Assembly: GCA_025457985.1 (NCBI GenBank)
Contig: JALOTI010000143.1
Location: 1-5,731 of the forward strand
DNA from: Leptospira sp.
GTDB lineage: Bacteria > Spirochaetota > Leptospiria > Leptospirales > Leptospiraceae
Reading direction: 5' to 3'
DNA length: 5,731 nucleotides
The first letter of the stretch is position 1, and every line of letters begins with the position of its first letter. Position numbers and translations under genes: made by a program. Shown in pieces: positions 1-4,959 of this stretch. The notes beneath the pieces are model-generated. The model did not search any database. It was not told the DNA's origin and saw nothing but the letters and a program-made list of their open reading frames with translations.

Positions 1-50
1 CTACAAGAATAGTCATGATGCCAACGCTACGGACGTCATCTACATGGATT

Positions 51-66
51 ACATCTACATCTACAT
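51..66. repeat. Short ACATCT tandem repeat
   Basis: Two and two-thirds copies of the hexamer ACATCT lie in tandem. A related copy, CATCTACATG, sits just upstream at 38-47. This is a minimal microsatellite-like tract. No function is implied. Confidence 0.5.
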
Positions 67-84
67 GCTTCCGGTGGCTGGCCC

Positions 85-97
85 AGGTCAAAGGTCA
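85..97 (+). promoter_or_regulatory. Perfect DR1 nuclear-receptor-type element
   Basis: Two exact AGGTCA half-sites (85-90 and 92-97) are separated by a single A. This is the DR1 arrangement bound by RXR, HNF4, COUP-TF and PPAR-type nuclear receptors in animals. A third, one-mismatch half-site in the opposite orientation (TGACGT, 101-106) follows after three bases and also reads as a CRE/bZIP half-site. The match is seen directly. Function depends on the segment being animal DNA and near a promoter or enhancer, which is inference. If this is intronic sequence it may still act as an enhancer or may be chance. Confidence 0.35.
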
Positions 98-302
98 AAG
101 TGACGTATGAAGTAACTCACAGACGTGAGATGTTGATCACAGTGTGACGAAGGTTACGAATTGATGCAAATTCACAGCTTATTCGTTATGTTAACACAGA
201 TGCCTTACTAAAGAAGCCTCACCCTTGCAGAAAGACCTAGACATTATCTGTCTTCATCATTACCTTATTAGTTTGCCTACATTTCGTCTGAATGTGGAAT
301 CT

Positions 303-345
303 TATTAACAAATAGCGATATTAAATTTGGTTTCTATAGCAACAG
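303..345 (+). other. Candidate 3' splice site (branch point plus acceptor)
   Basis: TATTAAC at 303-309 differs by one base from the classical branch-point TACTAAC. About 30 bases later TTTCTATAG ends at 339, and a second AG ends at 345. The branch-to-acceptor distance is in the usual range. Reading back from the ATG at 346, the frame is open only to 340 and is closed by TAG at 337-339, which is where an exon would begin if splicing used the first acceptor. So the ATG at 346 may be an internal Met of a terminal exon and not the protein start. Confidence 0.4.
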
Positions 346-918
346 ATGTCGCCCAGTGCGTCGCCAACTAGACTATCCGTTTTTTCGCCAGATGACGCTC
401 CACTGTCGGAAATAGATGAAAACGAAGCCGTCGATTTATTTCCGCCGGAAACGGAAACAAATGACATAAGCCGAGACAGGGACCGGATGTTTACCGTAAG
501 TGAACTGACGTGGGCAGTCGTCGGAACGCATGTAACTACCCTGGCTTTGTGTATACTGCTCGCAATCGGACTGTGCTGGCGTGCGCGTTACCGTGGTAAC
601 GACGGTGGCGTCGATGATAACAATATGAAAGACGTCTACACATTTGATACAGAATACGAGCGACCTTTGGACTGTAGCGGCGGCGTCTGCAGCGGTCGTC
701 TGGGAGCAGTTGCGTCTTCTGATAGTAGTCGAACTGGCGGGTCAATGCTAGCTTCAATTCACCAAGGCAACAGAGACCATGACTACTGGGTTAAAACGTT
801 ACTGTCCGACTACCGCTGTCAGCAAAAAGTATTATACAGTCCACGTTCACTGTATTGTACGAGTTCCTCGTACAAACCCGGCACGTCGACGATAAATGCT
901 AACAGTATTGCCCGATAA
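346..918 (+). CDS. Putative single-pass membrane protein, possibly the last exon of a eukaryotic gene
   Basis: I do not recognise the family. The 190-residue reading has an acidic, Ser/Pro-rich N-terminal stretch (about 1-50) with no signal peptide, one strong transmembrane helix (about 55-77), and a basic stop-transfer run WRARYR (78-83). A roughly 107-residue tail follows, rich in Ser and with many scattered Tyr (for example VYTF, TEYERP, SDYR, SLYCT, SSYKP). The charge pattern suggests a type I topology with the tail in the cytoplasm, where the tyrosines could be phosphorylation or adaptor sites. Lack of a signal peptide, plus the acceptor-like site just upstream, suggests that upstream exons encode the ectodomain. 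Codons rich in CG dinucleotides set it apart from the bacterial genes to the right. No bacterial-type ribosome site precedes the ATG. It could instead be a complete small type III protein, or spurious. Confidence 0.5.
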   Translation: MSPSASPTRLSVFSPDDAPLSEIDENEAVDLFPPETETNDISRDRDRMFTVSELTWAVVGTHVTTLALCILLAIGLCWRARYRGNDGGVDDNNMKDVYTFDTEYERPLDCSGGVCSGRLGAVASSDSSRTGGSMLASIHQGNRDHDYWVKTLLSDYRCQQKVLYSPRSLYCTSSSYKPGTSTINANSIAR

Positions 919-1344
919 CGTGCGTTTTGCAATAATTTAACTTCGTATTAACCGATTTGTTGTTATTTATGAAATGAGACGTGGATATTTTTGCCATTGT
1001 TGGGTAGTACAAAAGTTTAGGAAATGTCTGCTGAAGTTCTTATTTCAACAGAAGATTTCAACTCTTTGTGTCGTCTACTGATGTTATTTGCCGAAAAATG
1101 CCCGAGATACACTCGGCTAACAATCTAACTCCTTCAGCGATGTCAGGGCTGGTACGCGTGGACAGAATGAAATTTAGCTAGGCGTTCCAGTATCGACTTA
1201 ACGAAATCTGCTCATCACACCGACATCAGCAACTCAGTGGTTTTAATATGCAGTCACATCAGCAAGCAGGTTCATTTAACTTTCAAACACCCTATATGCT
1301 AACAATAAGCTTACTTAGCTACGAAAATTAACCTGAGACCATCC
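919..1344. other. Gene-free stretch, probable 3' UTR or flank
   Basis: No convincing gene is present. The longest plus-strand reading I noted is a 34-codon ATG ORF at 1024-1128 with no supporting features. There is a small hairpin, CCGAG-ATACA-CTCGG, at 1102-1116. Only weak variants of a polyadenylation signal are seen (AATAAT around 931-936, AATAAG near 1304). The base texture matches the region to the left rather than the bacterial region to the right. Confidence 0.45.
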
Positions 1345-1360
1345 GATACATGCATGTATC
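1345..1360. repeat. Perfect 16-bp palindrome next to the join
   Basis: GATACATGCATGTATC equals its own reverse complement with no spacer. Neighbouring bases (C at 1344, T at 1361) do not extend it. It lies within a few tens of bases of the place where the sequence character changes. It has no loop and no T-tract, so it is not a terminator. It could be a protein-binding site, or a sequence where a join or template switch happened. No function can be shown. Confidence 0.6.
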
Positions 1361-1400
1361 TACAACTTACTCGAAGACGTCATGCCGCATCGAATAAATC
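1361..1400. other. Approximate join between eukaryote-like and bacterial sequence
   Basis: Left of here the sequence has a eukaryotic look (sparse coding, splice-like signals, CpG-containing codons). Right of here it is AT-rich and packed with bacterial genes. The minus-strand membrane-protein frame runs into this zone and stops at 1367-1369 with the residues SMRHDVFE, which may already be foreign sequence. I cannot place the breakpoint to the base. No insertion-sequence ends, target duplication or att-like repeat are visible that would explain a biological integration. Confidence 0.5.
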
Positions 1401-1669
1401 ATAAATGGCAGAGAAATAGTTTTTGTATAATATTGTAATAGAAGAATAAGCCTGGCTATAGAAACACATAAAAGAATCGGAAGGATTTCTATACGGATTG
1501 CATCCAGTCCAGGGATAACCAGTAACAAATAAACAAAAAAATGAATCAGAAATGAATAATACGTATATTCCTTATCATATCTTGGTTCAATCAGTTTGAG
1601 AATCTGAACCGTTGATTGATTGGGAGCTTTAAAAATATCCTTGAGATAACGGTATAAACTTTGAGACAA
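1367..1669 (-). CDS. Small inner-membrane protein, probably truncated at its C-terminus
   Basis: This 100-residue reading begins with TTG immediately after the TAA of the upstream gene. The start is supported by GGGGAG at 1683-1678, eight bases before it, so the TTG is a credible, translationally coupled start. A hydrophilic N-terminal part (about 1-36) is followed by two hydrophobic helices (about 39-57, YSFLIHFFVYLLLVIPGL, and about 60-78, ILPILLCVSIARLILLL). No catalytic motif or known family is visible. The frame ends at the change of sequence character near 1370, so the true protein is probably longer and may have further helices, and the last residues may not be native. It shares an operon with the exported protein encoded just upstream. 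Function unknown. Confidence 0.6.
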   Translation of the reverse strand: MSQSLYRYLKDIFKAPNQSTVQILKLIEPRYDKEYTYYSFLIHFFVYLLLVIPGLDAIRIEILPILLCVSIARLILLLQYYTKTISLPFMIYSMRHDVFE

Positions 1670-2011
1670 TTAAGGCTCTCCCCACAGTAAGGACTGAATT
1701 TCAGACCCATTTAGCGTGATGGTGAAAGCTTTTCCAGAATCCAAATACTTGTCCATTTGATTCGCGAGTTCTAGGGCTTTTTTCTCATCCTCCAAACGAA
1801 AGTAGAGTGGGAACGACATCATTTTATAATTGTAGGGAAATCTTTCGGAAACAATTAGGGTCAAACGTACATGGTCCACTCGCGTTTCGACGACCATATG
1901 AGAGACTTCTTTTCGGGAAAGAATTCGAACATCAGGTCGGAGATTCCATGGATTGACTTCTGCAAGTAGTGGAAGGAGAGAAAAAAAGCATAGACCCAAA
2001 AACCGAATCAT
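1670..2011 (-). CDS. Small exported protein of unknown function
   Basis: The start chosen is the ATG at 2011, which gives 113 residues. A TTG two codons earlier is possible but has no better ribosome site. The N-terminus is a signal peptide: Met-Ile-Arg, then a hydrophobic core LGLCFFSLLPLLA, with likely cleavage after Ala near residue 17. The Cys in the core is too early and out of context for a lipobox. The mature part is about 95 residues of mixed, beta-rich-looking sequence with a charged helix-like stretch (RLEDEKKALELANQMDKYL) near the end, and it closes naturally with LLWGEP. It is probably periplasmic. I recognise no family. It is followed with no spacing by the membrane-protein gene and is divergent from the metalloprotease lipoprotein, so the three may share a cell-envelope role. 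That link is inference. Confidence 0.65.
   Translation of the reverse strand: MIRFLGLCFFSLLPLLAEVNPWNLRPDVRILSRKEVSHMVVETRVDHVRLTLIVSERFPYNYKMMSFPLYFRLEDEKKALELANQMDKYLDSGKAFTITLNGSEIQSLLWGEP
1678..1683 (-). promoter_or_regulatory. Ribosome binding site deciding a TTG start
   Basis: On the minus strand GGGGAG lies inside the last codons of the upstream gene, with eight bases before the TTG at 1669. It is the best Shine-Dalgarno match among the gene starts of this window and is the main reason to accept the unusual start codon. It also argues against treating the preceding TAA as a simple nonsense mutation. Confidence 0.5.
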
Positions 2012-2030
2012 ATACAAATACCATCGGCCT
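2012..2030. promoter_or_regulatory. 19-bp divergent intergenic region
   Basis: Only 19 bases separate the two divergent ATG codons (2011 on minus, 2031 on plus). There is no good Shine-Dalgarno sequence for either gene. A TATACA -10-like hexamer at 2011-2016 would put a plus-strand start about eight bases before the lipoprotein ATG, close to leaderless. No convincing -35 goes with it. Any minus-strand promoter must lie inside the lipoprotein coding sequence. Overlapping promoters and mutual interference are therefore expected, but I cannot assign the hexamers firmly. Confidence 0.3.
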
Positions 2031-3044
2031 ATGAAAGCAATTGTTTATAGTTTAATTGTGTTCCTCATATCATTTCTAAATTGTTACCAACCATCGGGTT
2101 CCCAGATTCAACCCAATCCATATGCAAAATGGGCTAGCGAATCAGAAGGTCTTTTTGCAAAGAATCTTCCCAAACGGATTCCAAATTGGAGAAATCGAAG
2201 TTATAGTCTAGACCCTCTCCGTTTGAAAGTTCTCACTGAGGTAAATACGATAGATGGAGTAGACGAAATTCCCGAATCCTCAAAGGAAAAAGCAAAATTT
2301 GATTTGATACTTCAAAATTTAAATTTTCCAAAACCAGTAGAATCTATCTTGGAAGAATATATCTATGGAATCTATTTTATCAAAGGGCTGGGATCTACCG
2401 GCCTCACTTCCTTTGTAATCGATGAATCCAAAAATACGGTGGGAGGAATTATCTATTTAGATACCGATTTAATTACATTGCCTGGGAACGATTGGGCAAG
2501 TTATAAAGACAATACAGTTTTCCATTCAAACACTAACGAACGTTTATCTGTTCAGATATCAGATGAAAACAGAATGGAAGACACTCTCAAATTTATTTTA
2601 TTACATGAACTTGGTCATATAGTGTCGGTAATAAAAAATCAGGTTCCGAGTTTCCAAGCGGAATTCAGAGATTTTTCCAAGTTCCCACTCTTTAAAGATG
2701 TATGGATCACGGAAACAGAATCTTTGTACGACCATACTTTTTTTCCCGAAAGATCCAAAATCAAATTTTACAACAAAACTCCCGTTATGCAGATTTTTCC
2801 AGAGGGACTCTCCATCTATCGTAAATTAAAAAATTCGGCTTTTGTGAGTCTATATGCAGCAACAAACGGAGATGATACCTTTGCAGAGGCCTTTGCTCAA
2901 TACGTGTTTGTGGTTCTGGAAAAAAAGAAATACAAAATCCAATTCCAAAGGTTTGGTACGATTGAATTCAGTTTTGAGAATCCGATTCTACTTGAATCCG
3001 GCAGAAGGTATCGCGAGTTCTTTGAGACTATAGGATTAAAATAA
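2031..3044 (+). CDS. Predicted lipoprotein zinc metalloprotease (HELGH)
   Basis: 337 residues from the ATG at 2031. A longer reading from further upstream only adds residues antisense to the neighbouring gene and would bury the signal peptide. The N-terminus is a lipoprotein signal (MKAIVYSLIVFLISFLNC). Cys18 is the likely lipidated residue, with Asn at -1 as in relaxed spirochete lipoboxes, so the protein is probably membrane-anchored and faces the periplasm or the surface. The zinc site is H192-E193-L194-G195-H196, preceded by a hydrophobic helix FILL. About 80 residues on, Y275 AATNGDDTFAEAFAQY resembles the helix that carries the third zinc ligand in MtfA and anthrax lethal factor (pattern E-x-F-A). 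Here D282 sits where that Glu would be, and E286 is an alternative ligand. Substrate unknown. The family link is from remembered motifs, and general metallopeptidase activity is the safest claim. Confidence 0.75.
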   Translation: MKAIVYSLIVFLISFLNCYQPSGSQIQPNPYAKWASESEGLFAKNLPKRIPNWRNRSYSLDPLRLKVLTEVNTIDGVDEIPESSKEKAKFDLILQNLNFPKPVESILEEYIYGIYFIKGLGSTGLTSFVIDESKNTVGGIIYLDTDLITLPGNDWASYKDNTVFHSNTNERLSVQISDENRMEDTLKFILLHELGHIVSVIKNQVPSFQAEFRDFSKFPLFKDVWITETESLYDHTFFPERSKIKFYNKTPVMQIFPEGLSIYRKLKNSAFVSLYAATNGDDTFAEAFAQYVFVVLEKKKYKIQFQRFGTIEFSFENPILLESGRRYREFFETIGLK

Positions 3045-3084
3045 AACGTATAAACAGATGGAAAAATTGCAGAATAGTGAAACC

Positions 3085-3116
3085 GGTTTAAAGTATAAAA
3101 CCTTTCTTTATATTTT
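3085..3116 (+). terminator. Weak candidate terminator between convergent genes
   Basis: The lipoprotein and purM genes converge across a 72-base gap. GGTTT (3085-3089) can pair with AAACC (3098-3102) around an eight-base loop, followed by a T-rich run up to the purM stop. The stem is only five pairs with two G-C, so it would be weak. A perfect AAACCGGTTT palindrome (3080-3089) overlaps it. It points toward ending the plus-strand transcript. No separate terminator for purM is evident. Confidence 0.25.
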
Positions 3117-4157
3117 TTAGTCTTTTTCTAAACCTTTTACGATAATCTTACTATCGTTTGTTGTAACTCCAAGAACAGAAATCGATTCACCCTCATTTTG
3201 AAATGCCTCAATCACTTGATCCGCTTGGTTTGGTTCTACGATTACAACCAGACCAATTCCCATATTAAATGTGGAATACATGTCTATCAACGAAAGATTA
3301 AATCTAGAAATCAAAGTATCAAATACATCAGACTTAGGTAGAGTATCAATGTTTACCCCAATACCTTTTGGCAGAACCCTTGGGATATTTTCATAAAAAC
3401 CGCCACCTGTGATATGAACCATACCCTTGATCTTAAACTTCTCCAAAACTCGTAAAACCGACTTTACATAAATTTTGGTAGGCACAAAGACCTTCTCTTC
3501 AAGGAAAGTTAATGATTCCGAATCCGTTGGGAGTTTACCATTTGGCAAAAGTAATTTCCTTAGTAACGAAAAACCGTTGCTATGTGGTCCAGATGAATGG
3601 AGTCCTAGAACAACGTCGCCTGGAACTATAGACGAGCCATCAATCATCTTTTCTTTTTCCACAACTCCAACAACAAAACCTGCTAAATCATACTCTTCAT
3701 CAGGCATAACACCTGGGTGCTCCGCTGTTTCGCCACCTACCAAAGAACATCCGGCAAACTCACAACCTTTAACAATACCTGTTACAATTTGTTCCATTTT
3801 TTGAAGATCTAGTTTTCCACAGGCGATATAATCTTGAAAAAAAAGAGGTTTACCGCCATTTACGAGGATATCGTTCACACACATGGCAACTAAATCGATA
3901 CCTACCGTGTCATGTTTATTTAGGAGTTTTGCGAGCTGGAGTTTTGTTCCAACACCATCTGTTCCCGATAACAAAATGGGTTGATTGTAATCTTTTAAAA
4001 AACTAACGTCATAGCAGGCAGCAAAACCACCTAATCCACCTAACACATTTTTATCGTGCGTACTTTGAACCTTGTCTTTTATATTTTTTACAAAATTTTG
4101 ACCTTTTTCAGTATCTACGCCTGCATCCTTGTATGTTATATTAGTTGGATTGGACAT
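3117..4157 (-). CDS. purM: Phosphoribosylformylglycinamidine cyclo-ligase (AIR synthetase)
   Basis: Catalyses the ATP-dependent ring closure of FGAM to aminoimidazole ribotide in cytoplasmic de novo purine synthesis. The 346 residues match the usual length (E. coli about 345). Family signatures appear in order: YKDAGVD (9-15), GTDGVGTK (65-72), GIDLVAMCVNDI (86-97), GGETAEHPG (141-149), SSGPHSNGFSLLR (188-200), HITGGG (248-253) and FNMGIGL (297-303). These cover the nucleotide-binding and dimer core of the PurM/SelD/ThiL-type fold. One deviation is His in GGETAEHPG where Met is usual. The ATG at 4157 lies inside murI (17-base overlap), with AGG eight bases upstream (4168-4166), so expression is probably coupled to murI. 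It is the last gene of the minus-strand operon. The protein looks complete and functional. Confidence 0.97.
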   Translation of the reverse strand: MSNPTNITYKDAGVDTEKGQNFVKNIKDKVQSTHDKNVLGGLGGFAACYDVSFLKDYNQPILLSGTDGVGTKLQLAKLLNKHDTVGIDLVAMCVNDILVNGGKPLFFQDYIACGKLDLQKMEQIVTGIVKGCEFAGCSLVGGETAEHPGVMPDEEYDLAGFVVGVVEKEKMIDGSSIVPGDVVLGLHSSGPHSNGFSLLRKLLLPNGKLPTDSESLTFLEEKVFVPTKIYVKSVLRVLEKFKIKGMVHITGGGFYENIPRVLPKGIGVNIDTLPKSDVFDTLISRFNLSLIDMYSTFNMGIGLVVIVEPNQADQVIEAFQNEGESISVLGVTTNDSKIIVKGLEKD

Positions 4158-4959
4158 GCAGATTACCTACTTGAGTATTTGTTAAAGAAAGGGTAAAATT
4201 AGGAGTGATCGTTTTTGTGATTCGATTTGCCAAATGAACATAGTGGGAATTGGAAGTATTTAAAAGGATATCTAATTGATTAAAGGATTCGGAACAATTT
4301 TCTAAGTTTAATACTTTTTTAATATGATTGGATGTACCTAGATTTCCATCGTAAATTTTCACATCTGGGTAGTTATACAAAATCCGTTCTTTGAGAAATA
4401 CATAATGAGTACAACCCAAAACAAAAACTTTTGAACGAGGGTAAACACTCTGTATTTTTTGATTCAAAAGATCCCAGGCAAGATCCCATTCATCTTCATC
4501 AATAAGTTTTGCCAAACCCTCACAGGGAACTGTCAAAACTTCATTTTCAGTAGGTAGGCTTGCAACTAAGTTGTGAAATTTTTCTTCACGTAACGTCAGT
4601 TCAGTGGCAAATACCGATATAGTTTCGAGCGGATTTTCCAAAACAGCAGGTTTTACAGCGGGCTCCATTCCAAAGATTGGGATTTGGTGGTTTTCCCGCA
4701 AAAAGCGAGCGGCAGCCGATGTGGCGGTATTACAAGCAAAGACCACTGCATCACAATTTTTTTCGAGTAAAAATTCAAAAGCCTGAGTGGAAAGAGTTAA
4801 AACTTCCTTTTTGGAACGTCGGCCATAAGGCGCATGATTTAAGTCGGCAAAATAGATAAAGTCTATGTTACTGATCTCTTTCCAAATAGTTCTTAGAACG
4901 GATAGTCCGCCTAACCCAGAGTCAAAGATTCCAATTTTATGCCGACCAAGCTGATTCAT
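4141..4959 (-). CDS. murI: Glutamate racemase
   Basis: A cofactor-independent cytoplasmic enzyme that converts L- to D-glutamate for peptidoglycan. At 272 residues it has the normal length for the family. The catalytic framework is intact: IFDSGLGG with D13-S14, ACNTATS with catalytic C76-N77, and LGCTHY with the second catalytic C183 and H185. The ADxxxxPYG loop is present as ADLNHAPYG (38-46). The usual ATxGTxxS segment is altered to ATELTLRE (118-125), a local divergence. The ATG at 4959 abuts the stop of the aminotransferase gene in the same frame. No clear Shine-Dalgarno precedes it, so initiation by reinitiating ribosomes is likely. Its 3' end overlaps purM by 17 bases. Some racemases also inhibit gyrase, but nothing in the sequence tests that. 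Confidence 0.95.
   Translation of the reverse strand: MNQLGRHKIGIFDSGLGGLSVLRTIWKEISNIDFIYFADLNHAPYGRRSKKEVLTLSTQAFEFLLEKNCDAVVFACNTATSAAARFLRENHQIPIFGMEPAVKPAVLENPLETISVFATELTLREEKFHNLVASLPTENEVLTVPCEGLAKLIDEDEWDLAWDLLNQKIQSVYPRSKVFVLGCTHYVFLKERILYNYPDVKIYDGNLGTSNHIKKVLNLENCSESFNQLDILLNTSNSHYVHLANRITKTITPNFTLSLTNTQVGNLHVQSN
4166..4168 (-). promoter_or_regulatory. purM ribosome binding site inside murI
   Basis: On the minus strand the sequence AAGTAGGT precedes the purM ATG, with AGG at 4168-4166 and an eight-base spacer. It is a modest Shine-Dalgarno that supports the ATG at 4157 and therefore the 17-base overlap with murI. Confidence 0.4.

Larger units (their letters stand above)
1..345. 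other. Non-coding, eukaryote-like leading region
   Basis: I see no gene in this stretch. It contains a short hexamer repeat (51-66), a perfect direct repeat of the nuclear-receptor half-site (85-97), small inverted repeats (CTCAC/GTGAG at 116-129 and TCACA/TGTGA at 137-147), and at its end a branch-point-like and acceptor-like pair leading into the ORF at 346. The most economical reading is the downstream part of an intron, or a promoter/5' flank, of an animal gene. Its texture is unlike the dense bacterial part of the window. Identity as intron or promoter is inference. Confidence 0.5.

Noticed and set aside
164..171. ATGCAAAT octamer (POU-type site)
   Set aside because: An 8-base match is too weak to call on its own in uncharacterised DNA.
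536..757. 73-codon minus-strand ORF
   Set aside because: It is antisense to the membrane-protein ORF, of unlikely Arg/Tyr-rich composition, and has no domain or start support.
1102..1116. CCGAG-ATACA-CTCGG hairpin as a terminator
   Set aside because: The stem is only five pairs with no T-tract, and it lies in the eukaryote-like part.
1024..1128. 34-codon ATG ORF in the gene-free stretch
   Set aside because: It is short, with no signal, domain or ribosome-site support, and is expected by chance.
1973..1979. AGGAGAG on the plus strand, a strong Shine-Dalgarno match
   Set aside because: No start codon follows at a usable distance. It is the antisense of the Leu/Ser/Phe-rich signal peptide of the minus-strand gene.
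1953..2030. Upstream extension of the lipoprotein reading frame from 1953
   Set aside because: It overlaps the exported-protein gene on the other strand, has no start signal of its own, and would place 26 charged residues before an obvious lipoprotein signal peptide.
3475..3804. 109-codon plus-strand ORF
   Set aside because: It is a shadow of purM on the opposite strand. purM has all its family motifs.
4604..4859. Two overlapping 60-codon plus-strand ORFs
   Set aside because: Both are antisense to murI, and neither has a plausible protein character.
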